This document shows positions 44,875 through 53,135 of a stretch of 64,000 nucleotides of DNA, piece by piece (position 1 is the stretch's first letter; the number at the start of each line of letters is the position of its first letter). The translations under genes and the position numbers were made by a program. Source of the stretch: Natrinema zhouii (GTDB lineage: Archaea; Halobacteriota; Halobacteria; Halobacteriales; Natrialbaceae); contig NZ_CP084882.1 in NCBI RefSeq assembly GCF_013456555.2, forward strand, positions 310,001 through 374,000, given 5' to 3'. The notes below the pieces were generated by a model that was given only the letters and a program-made list of their open reading frames with translations, made no database searches and had not been told where the DNA came from.

Positions 44875-45096
44875 TCAAACGTCTTCCTCCTCGAGAAGCT
44901 GCACGCTTATCGATATGAAGTAAACAAACATAAACAGGAAGAAGCCTCCACTGAGCGGGATTAAAGTCGTTCCACTAATCCGAATAGAACCCGTGATTGC
45001 TATCGTAATAATACCTATGATGTAAATAGCAATGATGAACACACCGACCGCATAGTAAAATCGGATATCGGACTCAAAATACTCTTCTAGAGCCAT
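44875..45096 (-). CDS. Small two-helix membrane protein
   Basis: 73 aa. Helices at about residues 15-35 (VGVFIIAIYIIGIITIAI) and 45-65 (GGFFLFMFVYFISISV), with an acidic C terminus (LLEEEDV). No family recognised. It lies alone on the minus strand between the decarboxylase and the second tfb gene. Probably a real gene, given haloarchaeal membrane-protein composition, but of unknown function. Confidence 0.55.
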   Translation of the reverse strand: MALEEYFESDIRFYYAVGVFIIAIYIIGIITIAITGSIRISGTTLIPLSGGFFLFMFVYFISISVQLLEEEDV

Positions 45097-45378
45097 GATA
45101 TCTTCTTGAAATCACGGTACCAAAAAGCTGCGGGTTCTCATAGGAATAATGTGTTTCTATACACAATATCCATAGTTGGTCTTTTAAAGAGGAAGAGAGA
45201 TGGATCCCTGTGAATCGCCTCACGGTTACGGCTCAAGATACTCTTTTAATCTCTATAGAAATATGATTAGTTCCCAGAGAGTGGGAATCCACCCGTCATA
45301 CATAGGGCTCCTCAACCAACTAATGATAGGGAACGCCACTCACAGAGGGTGCGAAGGGACCCTAGTGTTCACTGAACC

Positions 45379-46353
45379 ATGACTGAAATGACCATCAATA
45401 CATCCGATAAACAGCAGACTCAGGAAAAAAACCACGAGACTGTGTCGACTCGGCAGCTTTCAGTATGCCCGGAGTGTTCAGGACGGATTCGATATGATGA
45501 AGAACACGGAGAACGTACATGTACGGATTGTGGGTTAGTAGTCAACGACGCTGAAATCGACTATGGTCCTGAGTGGCGGTCCTTCGATGGCGAGGGCAAC
45601 AGACAAAGTCGGGTTGGGGCTCCAATTACGGAACGAAGACACGATAAAGGCCTCAGTACGACGATTGGCTGGCAGAACAAAGATATACACGGAAATACGG
45701 TGTCAGTCCGAAAGCGTAAGCAGTTACATCGACTTCGGACATGGAATGAACGGTTCTCTTCAAAGGATTCTCAAGAACGGAACCTGAAACAAGCTTTCGG
45801 CGAACTCGAGCGTATGGCATCAGCGCTTGGATTACCAGATCCGTGCCGTGAAACTGCCGCAGTGATATACCGGAGGGCTGTCGACGAAAGTCTCCTCCCT
45901 GGTCGATCAATTGAAGCGATGACAACTGCATGTCTCTATGCAGCAGCGCGAAAACACGGTATGCCGCGGATGCTTACCACGTTCGAAGCAGTCAGTCGTG
46001 TTGAAAAGCTCCCCATTCAGCGAGCATACCGCTACCTCTCAAGTGAACTCGGTCTGAAGATCGAACCTACTGATCCTATTCAGTACCTCCATCAGTTTGC
46101 ATCAGAATTAGAGGTAAGTGATGAAGCTGAGCATGTCGCACGAGACATACTCGAGGCAGCAAAGGACGAAGGGATACACATTGGAAAAACCCCTGCCGGC
46201 CTTGCAGCTTCAGCACTCTATGCGGCAGCACGTCTGACAAACGAACATATAACTCAAAAGACGGTAGATGAGACAGTAGGGGTGAGCGAGTTTACGATCC
46301 GGAATCGGTACCAAGAACTTCTAGACGCATATGACATGCATAGCCATCCATAA
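45379..46353 (+). CDS. tfb: Transcription initiation factor TFB (second copy)
   Basis: 324 aa. Zinc ribbon CPECSGR with CTDCGLVVN. B-finger/reader GPEWRSFDGEGN and SRVGAPITERRHDKGLSTTI. First cyclin repeat RNLKQAFGELERMASALGLP, second with GKTPAGLAASALYAAARL, HTH TQKTVDETVGVSEFTIRNRY. About the same design as the TFB at 42304, with a shorter B-finger. The N-terminal 25 residues are rich in Thr, Gln and Asn. A TTTTAAAG at about 45181 could be its distal TATA element; nothing closer was seen. Confidence 0.95.
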   Translation: MTEMTINTSDKQQTQEKNHETVSTRQLSVCPECSGRIRYDEEHGERTCTDCGLVVNDAEIDYGPEWRSFDGEGNRQSRVGAPITERRHDKGLSTTIGWQNKDIHGNTVSVRKRKQLHRLRTWNERFSSKDSQERNLKQAFGELERMASALGLPDPCRETAAVIYRRAVDESLLPGRSIEAMTTACLYAAARKHGMPRMLTTFEAVSRVEKLPIQRAYRYLSSELGLKIEPTDPIQYLHQFASELEVSDEAEHVARDILEAAKDEGIHIGKTPAGLAASALYAAARLTNEHITQKTVDETVGVSEFTIRNRYQELLDAYDMHSHP

Positions 46354-46409
46354 CAGACTACTCTCGGTTCCTGAAATCCGAATAATCGAGAACTACCCGG
46401 GGGAGCTGG

Positions 46410-47711
46410 TTAGGGCCAAAGTCCGCGTGCTTCGTGGGCGTGGCCGATTCGATCGAGCGCAACGATATACGTTGCGTCGCGCCATGTCACATTACGTTGA
46501 TCCACTTCATCCTTCACTGCGTTCCACGCTGCTATCATCTCTGTTTCGAGCTCGTTATTGACTCGCTCCAGTGACCATGATCGGCGATTGATATCCTGCA
46601 ACCATTCAAAGTAACTCACTGTGACGCCGCCCGCATTAGCTAAAATGTCGGGAATAACAGGAATCTCCCGTTCTGTGAGGATCGTATCGGCCATACTTGT
46701 TGTCGGCCCATTAGCCCCTTCGACTATGAGTGTTGCCTGCACATCATCAGCATTCGCTTCGGTGAGTACATTTCCGACTGCAGCGGGAATCAGCACATCC
46801 ACATCAAGCTGGAACAGTTCGTCATTACTGATGATGTTATCAGCATGGGTATTCGCGTATTCCATAACGGCTTCTGGTTCCTCATCGTGCGATGGAATCT
46901 CGTGTACCGGGATTCCGCTTCGATCATATGCGGCGCCATTCACGTCACTAATTGCGACGATTGTTGCTCCCCATTCATCTAACAGTCGGGCAGCATTCGC
47001 ACCAACGCTACCAAACCCTTGTACGGCAACAGTTGTCTCCTCAAGTGGTTGGTCATAATAGTTGCACGCTTCACGGGTGATAATTGCAACACTCCGGCCA
47101 GGGGCCTCCTCACGCCCTTCACTACCCCCGATGACGGGAGGCTTCCCCGTTACAACGCCAGGGCAGGTTTCGCCTTGTTGCATGCTGTAAGCATCCATCA
47201 GCCAGGCCATAGTCTGGGAATCTGTCCCCATATCTGGAGCAGGAATATCTTTATGAGGACCGATCGTATTACGGATCTCCTCGGTAAACCGGCGAGTAAG
47301 CCGTTCAGTTTCTGCGTCACTCAGTTCTTTTGGATTGACGACGATACCGCCCTTGGCCCCACCAAATGGGAGATCCATTACAGCACACTTCCATGTCATC
47401 CACATACTCAGCCCAATACATTCTTCTCGGGTAACATCTGGATGATAGCGCAACCCACCTTTGAATGGTCCACGAACACTATCGTGCTGTACCCGATAGC
47501 CAGTATACACCGCAAGTGCCCCATTATCCCGTTCAACCGGAATGTTAACCTCGTGAACGTGAGCAGGATGTTTGAGTCGTTCAACGACGTTTGGGTCGAG
47601 TGAAAGATGTTCTGCAGCGTGATTGAGTTGGCGAATTGCGGTCTTTTGAGCGGATTCATCGCTCTGTTCTTCGATGTCCACTTCGTTTGTCACTGTAGGG
47701 TTAGAAGTCAT
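46410..47711 (-). CDS. gdh: Glutamate dehydrogenase
   Basis: 433 aa, Glu/Leu/Phe/Val dehydrogenase family. GPFKGGLRYHPDV and MDLPFGGAKGGIVVNP contain the substrate-binding and catalytic Lys. DIPAPDMGTDSQTMAW and the Rossmann motif GFGSVGANAARLLD follow, then 'PAAVGNVLTEANADDV' and 'PDILANAGGVTVSYFEWLQ'. It interconverts glutamate with 2-oxoglutarate and ammonia. It starts 17 bases after the stop of a 43-aa rubredoxin-like gene, so the two form an operon. With urease nearby, it would assimilate ammonia. Confidence 0.93.
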   Translation of the reverse strand: MTSNPTVTNEVDIEEQSDESAQKTAIRQLNHAAEHLSLDPNVVERLKHPAHVHEVNIPVERDNGALAVYTGYRVQHDSVRGPFKGGLRYHPDVTREECIGLSMWMTWKCAVMDLPFGGAKGGIVVNPKELSDAETERLTRRFTEEIRNTIGPHKDIPAPDMGTDSQTMAWLMDAYSMQQGETCPGVVTGKPPVIGGSEGREEAPGRSVAIITREACNYYDQPLEETTVAVQGFGSVGANAARLLDEWGATIVAISDVNGAAYDRSGIPVHEIPSHDEEPEAVMEYANTHADNIISNDELFQLDVDVLIPAAVGNVLTEANADDVQATLIVEGANGPTTSMADTILTEREIPVIPDILANAGGVTVSYFEWLQDINRRSWSLERVNNELETEMIAAWNAVKDEVDQRNVTWRDATYIVALDRIGHAHEARGLWP

Positions 47712-47728
47712 AGATTTTAGCTTACGGA

Positions 47729-47860
47729 TTACTCGAGGGCATTTGCTCTATTCTGTATGTCTCCACCACATTCTGGGCAATTACCAGGATACGACTTGGC
47801 TTTTATAATCTCACCACAAATTAAGCACTCATATGTGGCTTCACTCTTCGTCTTGTTCAT
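47729..47860 (-). CDS. 43-aa rubredoxin-like zinc-ribbon protein
   Basis: A 43-codon gene, MNKTKSEATYECLICGEIIK and onward to NRANALE. Two Cys pairs, CLICG and CPECG, are the knuckles of rubredoxin or the rubrerythrin C-terminal domain. Stand-alone versions are annotated in haloarchaea as rubrerythrin-like. It precedes gdh by 17 bases on the same strand, so the pair is an operon. A TATA-like TTATAAAT on the minus strand lies about 40 bases upstream. It could bind iron (electron transfer) or zinc. Confidence 0.75.
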   Translation of the reverse strand: MNKTKSEATYECLICGEIIKAKSYPGNCPECGGDIQNRANALE

Positions 47861-47998
47861 TCCATCGAACATCATCAGAGTCTATGCTGCCCATATTTAT
47901 AATATTTATTCTATTATGTTGTATTATCACCCTTATATAATTGCCTGGGAACGGGCTGTCTACTGGACATACCATATTGATAACCAGCAAGTGTAACC

Positions 47999-48004
47999 TT
48001 TATA
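47999..48004 (+). promoter_or_regulatory. TATA box of microprotein gene, copy 2
   Basis: TTTATA, 28-33 bases before the ATG at 48032. Exactly the same spacing as in copy 1 at 27700-27705. Implies leaderless transcription. Confidence 0.6.
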
Positions 48005-48031
48005 ATTTATCTCGTAGTCAAAGTTGCGTGT

Positions 48032-48190
48032 ATGCTCGACGTAGTACTCCATACGGGCGCAGAGCATCCTAATATAGTTTGGATAGTTGTTCCCACTCTC
48101 ATGTCATTCCTTGCTGGCATTGGGATCGGAATGCAGAGCGGCCGCCTACGTGAGTGGCTCCAGAAAGAAGATACGGAGGCAACCAACTAA
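48032..48190 (+). CDS. 52-aa membrane microprotein, copy 2
   Basis: 52 aa (MLDVVLHTGAEHPNIVWIVV ...), with one membrane helix at about residues 15-35 followed by a charged tail with SGRLREWLQKEDTEATN. Paralogue of the gene at 27733: same length, same promoter spacing, mostly silent differences. It ends 7 bases before the start of a UlaG-like metallo-beta-lactamase, so the two are co-transcribed. Unknown family. Membrane topology and the conserved HTG.EHP N terminus suggest a small membrane partner for the hydrolase; this is inference. Confidence 0.75.
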   Translation: MLDVVLHTGAEHPNIVWIVVPTLMSFLAGIGIGMQSGRLREWLQKEDTEATN

Positions 48191-48197
48191 TACAAAG

Positions 48198-49052
48198 ATG
48201 ACTCAGGCCCTTGAACTACCAGCGTCAGATACTGAAGACATCGATCTCGAGAGTGGATCGATTTTCTTTATTGGAACTGCGACAGTGATTATCCGTTATG
48301 CCGGATTCACGATTCTCACTGATCCAAACTTCCTGCATAGCGGTGACCATGTTCATCTTGGGTATGGGATAACCTCTGAACGCAAGACCGATCCAGCCAT
48401 CGAAATTGAGGAGTTGCCGTCGGATATCGATTTCGTACTGCTTTCTCACTATCATGGTGATCATTTCGATCGTATTGTTGAGGAAAAACTCGATCAAACC
48501 CTGCCAATCGTGACGACAGAACACGCAGCTGACAAACTGGCGGATAAAGGATTCCACCAAACGTATCCCATGGATACATGGGAGGAGATAATCATCCGGA
48601 AAGGGCCTCTAGAGCTCAATATCACGTCATTGCCTGGCAGACATGGCCCCCCTGTTGTTGAAAAGGGCTTACCGCCCGTTATGGGTAGTATGTTAGAGTT
48701 CAAATCGACACAGGAAAACACCCTTCTCCAGTTGTATATTACAGGGGATACGGTGATGTACGATGAATTAGAGAAGATTCCTGCAGAGTACCCAGATATC
48801 GATCTAGCACTCCTCCATTTAGGTGGGACGAAGATACTCGGTGTACTCCTAACGATGGACGCTAAACAGGGTGTTGAAGCCGTGGAATTGTTTGATGCGG
48901 ATACTTCGATTCCGATTCATTACAACGACTACGAAGTATTCCGCTCGCCACTCTCGGATTTCAAGGAAACAATCACAGAAGCTGGGCTCGAGGACCAAGT
49001 CGCATACCTCGACCATGGGGATACCTATAAATTTACACTGCCTAAGAATTGA
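48198..49052 (+). CDS. UlaG-like metallo-beta-lactamase-fold hydrolase
   Basis: 284 aa from the ATG at 48198. The longer upstream frame runs through the microprotein gene and is not real. MBL landmarks: FIGTATVIIRYAGFTILTDP at the N terminus, SHYHGDHFD (the HxHxDH metal motif), LPGRHGPP, 'LYITGDTVMYDEL' with the bridging Asp, and HLGGTKILG. The final metal His is in SIPIHYNDYEVF. The family (COG2220) includes lactonases such as UlaG, N-acyl-PE phospholipase D and tRNase-Z-like proteins. Substrate unknown. A decayed copy of its first codons lies at 27.9 kb. Confidence 0.85.
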   Translation: MTQALELPASDTEDIDLESGSIFFIGTATVIIRYAGFTILTDPNFLHSGDHVHLGYGITSERKTDPAIEIEELPSDIDFVLLSHYHGDHFDRIVEEKLDQTLPIVTTEHAADKLADKGFHQTYPMDTWEEIIIRKGPLELNITSLPGRHGPPVVEKGLPPVMGSMLEFKSTQENTLLQLYITGDTVMYDELEKIPAEYPDIDLALLHLGGTKILGVLLTMDAKQGVEAVELFDADTSIPIHYNDYEVFRSPLSDFKETITEAGLEDQVAYLDHGDTYKFTLPKN

Positions 49053-49110
49053 CGAGCGTAATCACCCAGAAGAGAACGTTCGTAAAATCGCTACTGGGAG
49101 GGTGAAAGCT

Positions 49111-51543
49111 TCAGTCGTCCTCTGGTAGCAATGGTCGAGTTGAATTCGCAACAACTAGCAAGCTACTTGCACCCATCGCAAGTGCGGCAAAAAGCGGATT
49201 TAGAATGCCTAGTACGGCCAGCGGGATTGCAATGGCGTTGTAGCAAAATGCCCACCCAATATTCCCTTTCACGCGTCGGTTTGTCGCCTGGGCGAGATTG
49301 AAGATAGTTTCGACAGATGAGAGATCGTCGTCGACGAGAGCGACGTCCGCAGCATCAGCGGCCATCGCGGTACCGCCACCGAGCGCGATACCGAGATCAG
49401 CTGCGGCTAACGCCGGCGCGTCATTAGTACCATCACCGATCATCACTGTTCGTCCAGTTCTGTTAAATTGTTCGACAGTCGCTGCTTTTCCTTCAGGGGG
49501 AACACCTGCAAACACTTCGTCAACAGCACGATACTCACGAAAGCTCTCCGCCGCTCGTGCATCGTCTCCGGTGAGGACAATGATCTCCCGTTCGTTATCC
49601 GAAATTGCGGTCAACGTCTCATCCCAGTTCGCTCGTAGTTCATCACCAACGACGATAACGCCCTTAGCAGTTCCGTCGCGACCGACAGCGACTGGAACCC
49701 GGCCCGTTTCGCGGCTGTCGGCAATATACTCGGCGACATCTGCGGGAACATCCCAGCCGTGGTCACGGAAGAGATTAGGGTGACCGACGAGAATCTTGTC
49801 TCCGTCTACGACACCCGTAACGCCGGTCCGGTGACTGTCAAAGGATTCGACGCGGTCGTCTGCCGAACTGGTGTTCGAGGCGGATTCGGCTGTGCCGCCG
49901 TCAGAGACCGTCCGTTCGGCAGCAATTGCTTCCCCAACTGGATGTGACGACCTCTCCTCGAGGAGCGCAGCCTTTTCGAATAAGTCCGCCTTCAGGTCGG
50001 TGTTGGCGACAATCATCTCGCCCGTCGTCAATGTGCCTGTCTTGTCGAAAATGACAGTGTCTGCGTCACGGATTCGCTCGAACACGCTATCGTCGAAGAC
50101 GACAATTGAGCGCTCTAGCGCGTCACGGATCCCCGCGGCAACTGCGAGCGGTGTCGCCAATCCGAGCGCACAGGGACAGGAAACGATTAACACCGTGAGG
50201 CCGACAAGAAGGGCAGAGACTCCGTTACCGAGCAGGAGATACACACCTGTGACAATAACTGCGAGGACTAGAACAACCGGCACGAAAATCGTCGCCAGTT
50301 TGTCCGCAAGTTTCTGAATACCATGAGAGCCACTCTGGAGGTCCCAGACGAGTTCGGTGATCCGGTCGAGGCTGTTCGTTGCGTTCTCTCCGACACGGAC
50401 GGTCATCGCACCATTGGTCACCATTGAGCCGCCGACTACGGTATCGCCATTAGTTTTCTGTACAGGAAGGGACTCGCCAGTAACAATTGCTTCGTCGACA
50501 GCCGCGTCGCTATTGATAACTTCGCCATCTACGGGAATTCGTTCTCCAGGCCGAACAAGCACACGGTCACTAACCTCGAGGTCATCAACTGTGACATCTT
50601 CATATTCACCGTCCTCACAAATTCGACGGGCCTCATCGACTTGGATGGAAGTTAGATCAGAGAGGCGTTCAGTCGCCTGTTGCTTGATTGTTGACTCATA
50701 ATAATTTCCTGCCGTAACAATAACGATGATTGCAACTGTCACATCGTAATAGATGTGTTCACCGCCAAATACGATTGAGAGAGTACTGTAGACGTACGCG
50801 CTCACAGCTGCAATCGCGATGAGCAGATCCATATTCGGAGAACGTGTCCGAATGCTAACATATGCCCCCTGCAGGATCGGCTTCCCCGTTATAGCCAGAA
50901 TGATTGTCGTGAGCGCCGCGATAACGACATAAAATGGTGTGGCAACGGAACTCGCGAGAGCTGTTTCGAAGAACTCTGCGGTACGATCATCGTAAAATAG
51001 CCCACCAAAATATGTCGGATAAATAATAACGAGGTACTGTAGCATCACCGACATACCCATAAGGACGCCGACAGCAACTCGCCCCATTTCCCAATCATTT
51101 GCCCTCCGGCGACTGAATGCATCGTCGCGGGAGTATGCGCTATAGCCAAGTCCACTTATCTCATCTTGAAGATCTACTTCTGAGACAACATTTGGATCAT
51201 GATCGATTCGAACTGTATCGGTGATATAACTTGATCTCGCATCGCTAACACCCTCAACTGCGGTTGCAGCTGACTCGATGAACGCCTCACAGGTTGCACA
51301 ATGCATCCCGTCGACTTCCAGAAACGTTGTTTCATGATCTTGCGGGATTTCCCGACTAGACTGTGATTCATCTCGGGTACGACGAACATCTTCTGGCTCG
51401 ATATCGTCAACGTCGTCGAGTGCGTTGTAGACATCGCGACAACCGAGACAGCAAAATGGGTTCCCATCATCGACAATATCGCTCCCTTCTACTGGGAGGT
51501 CGCAGAGTTTGCAGCCGGTTTCGGTCGTACTATTGTTGGTCAT
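49111..51543 (-). CDS. Copper-translocating P1B-type ATPase (second copy)
   Basis: 810 aa. N-terminal Cys module CKLCDLPVEG and FCCLGCRDVY; HMA domain with GMHCATCEAF near residue 85; SCPCALGLATPLA (CPC); DKTGTLTTGEM; the HP motif in SSHPVGEAIA; GDGTNDAPALAAADLG. Same architecture as the ATPase at 18105-20585. It follows the SafE-like gene by 18 bases in one operon, the same order as the ba3-linked pair. No oxidase gene is adjacent, so it may serve other cuproenzymes or detoxification. GC is lower than in its paralogue. Confidence 0.9.
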   Translation of the reverse strand: MTNNSTTETGCKLCDLPVEGSDIVDDGNPFCCLGCRDVYNALDDVDDIEPEDVRRTRDESQSSREIPQDHETTFLEVDGMHCATCEAFIESAATAVEGVSDARSSYITDTVRIDHDPNVVSEVDLQDEISGLGYSAYSRDDAFSRRRANDWEMGRVAVGVLMGMSVMLQYLVIIYPTYFGGLFYDDRTAEFFETALASSVATPFYVVIAALTTIILAITGKPILQGAYVSIRTRSPNMDLLIAIAAVSAYVYSTLSIVFGGEHIYYDVTVAIIVIVTAGNYYESTIKQQATERLSDLTSIQVDEARRICEDGEYEDVTVDDLEVSDRVLVRPGERIPVDGEVINSDAAVDEAIVTGESLPVQKTNGDTVVGGSMVTNGAMTVRVGENATNSLDRITELVWDLQSGSHGIQKLADKLATIFVPVVLVLAVIVTGVYLLLGNGVSALLVGLTVLIVSCPCALGLATPLAVAAGIRDALERSIVVFDDSVFERIRDADTVIFDKTGTLTTGEMIVANTDLKADLFEKAALLEERSSHPVGEAIAAERTVSDGGTAESASNTSSADDRVESFDSHRTGVTGVVDGDKILVGHPNLFRDHGWDVPADVAEYIADSRETGRVPVAVGRDGTAKGVIVVGDELRANWDETLTAISDNEREIIVLTGDDARAAESFREYRAVDEVFAGVPPEGKAATVEQFNRTGRTVMIGDGTNDAPALAAADLGIALGGGTAMAADAADVALVDDDLSSVETIFNLAQATNRRVKGNIGWAFCYNAIAIPLAVLGILNPLFAALAMGASSLLVVANSTRPLLPEDD

Positions 51544-51561
51544 TTTAGTCTGTTATGAGTT

Positions 51562-52353
51562 CTAGCTGATATTCACACTTGCTATCTCAAATCCGTCGTA
51601 GAACGGTAATCCAGGGTGTGGCAGGTGGACACCTAGGCTCATCAATCCGTGGGCAAGCAGGATATATCCGAGGATGACGAATGCAACTCCAAGGAGTCGA
51701 TGTACTCGTTGGCGGTGAACCACGTCGACGGCGTCGATGACAGTTCCATACGCGAAGACAGCAGGAATTGTGCCGAGTCCAAGTGCGCCAAGTGCAAGTG
51801 CGCCGCCGGCAGGTGAGCCAATTGTAAACGCGTACAGAAATGCGGGATAGAGGATTGGGCATGGTAACAGTCCATGAACTGCACCGAGCCCGATGATCCC
51901 CGGGCTGTTCGCAAGACGATCAACGCGTGTCGCAAGCCAGCCAGATATGCGCTCAAGTCCCGGCAAGTGAATACCACCGGTTGTTCTGCCCAGTAGATAA
52001 TATATTCCAATGATCATGACGAAACCACCGATGATGAGACCGACACCGCCGCGGACGAACTCAACAGTAGACGAGAGCGAGGCGGTCGTTACGAATAACG
52101 TACTGCCGAGTGCGCCGAACACTGCACCAAGAAGAGTGTAACTCGCCGTTCGTCCGATATTGAACAGTGCATGTTGACGCACTTCATAGGTTGTAAGATG
52201 GCTTTCCCGATCGGTGTTTGATGTGCCGTCATCCATCTGACTTGCATAAATGGTGACGAGTGGACCACACATTCCGATACAGTGTGCTCCAGCGAGGATA
52301 CCGATCGTGAGAAACAACAGCACGTCAATGCCAAGGAGTGTGAATGGATCCAT
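51562..52353 (-). CDS. SafE/TauE-like membrane protein (second copy)
   Basis: 263 aa, about six helices. GAHCIGMCGPLVTIYASQ near residue 22-40 and the second Cys motif AVHGLLPCPILYPAFLY are the same as in the paralogue at 17274. The C terminus HLPHPGLPFYDGF matches HLPHPPVPLYQPL there. First gene of the operon with the copper ATPase. Probably involved in copper handling for protein metallation. Confidence 0.8.
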   Translation of the reverse strand: MDPFTLLGIDVLLFLTIGILAGAHCIGMCGPLVTIYASQMDDGTSNTDRESHLTTYEVRQHALFNIGRTASYTLLGAVFGALGSTLFVTTASLSSTVEFVRGGVGLIIGGFVMIIGIYYLLGRTTGGIHLPGLERISGWLATRVDRLANSPGIIGLGAVHGLLPCPILYPAFLYAFTIGSPAGGALALGALGLGTIPAVFAYGTVIDAVDVVHRQRVHRLLGVAFVILGYILLAHGLMSLGVHLPHPGLPFYDGFEIASVNIS

Positions 52354-52721
52354 ATGTATATGATTAGTGAGTGGTACTGGTCAAACTATCTGCTCCAAGT
52401 GGTAATAGATTTCGCCTCAGTACCATCATATCTTTCTCGCCGAGTATTCCAGAATTGTGTTTCAGTGAGTACTACGGTCATTATTGTTTCTTTCCTTTCA
52501 TTTGTAGTAATATTACGTACACTTGAAGAAGAAACCGTTGTTTAGTGACTGGAGTCACACCGAATACTTAGTTGCTATATTATTCGTAGTTCTGGTACGA
52601 CAGTCGAAAATCACTCACAGTTCCTGGCTGTTAAGAAGTGAATTTGATATAGAAAAGGATACAGACAATCTAAACTACTATAACGAGAGTACAGACATTC
52701 ACTCCGAAATGCTGTAACTGA
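52354..52721. other. AT-rich intergenic region
   Basis: 368 bases with no convincing gene, repeat or RNA structure. It contains the promoter of the SafE-like gene at its left end, but no TATA box at the usual distance could be picked out. It may also hold terminators for the SMR exporter gene at the right. Confidence 0.35.
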
Positions 52722-53045
52722 TTAATGACCTGCCGACGTGATGTTGAGACCAACGATGCCAATAACAATTACACCAATGAATAAAATTCGGAAGAAACTA
52801 ACTGGTTCGTCAAATAAGATCATCCCCAATAAGGCTGTTCCCACAGCCCCGATACCCGTCCAGACAGCATAAGCTGTCCCGATAGGGAGTTCTTTGACAG
52901 CTTGTGCCAGTAGGATCATACTGATGAGAAGTGCGATAATAGTTCCAAACGTGGGGATTGGTTTCGAGAATCCATCGGAGTATTCGAGCCCGATTGCCCA
53001 TCCAATCTCGAACAATGCTGCAATTATCAGAATATACCACGCCAT
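52722..53045 (-). CDS. SMR-family exporter, Gdx/SugE type
   Basis: 107 aa from the ATG at 53045 (a second ATG is one codon upstream). Four membrane helices. AALFEIGWAIGLEYSDGF has the essential membrane Glu (about residue 13) and the Gdx-type context, and 'LPIGTAYAVWTGIGAVGTALLG' is the family signature. It works as an antiparallel dimer exchanging protons for guanidinium or small quaternary ammonium ions. The sequence fits the guanidinium-exporter branch better than EmrE (W-A-x-G-L-x-Y-x-D-G-F). Transcribed alone. Confidence 0.85.
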   Translation of the reverse strand: MAWYILIIAALFEIGWAIGLEYSDGFSKPIPTFGTIIALLISMILLAQAVKELPIGTAYAVWTGIGAVGTALLGMILFDEPVSFFRILFIGVIVIGIVGLNITSAGH

Positions 53046-53135
53046 CACAATTCCTATCTGCTTCCTTGGTCAGGTATAGTTTCCGTTCTCCTCCGAATCA
53101 AAAGCAGACGGATTGTGTTCTCGGTTAACTCTCCA

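Noticed and set aside
45200..45382. 60-codon plus-strand frame before the second tfb gene
   Set aside because: Composition is not protein-like for a haloarchaeon and it runs into the start of tfb; likely the untranslated leader.
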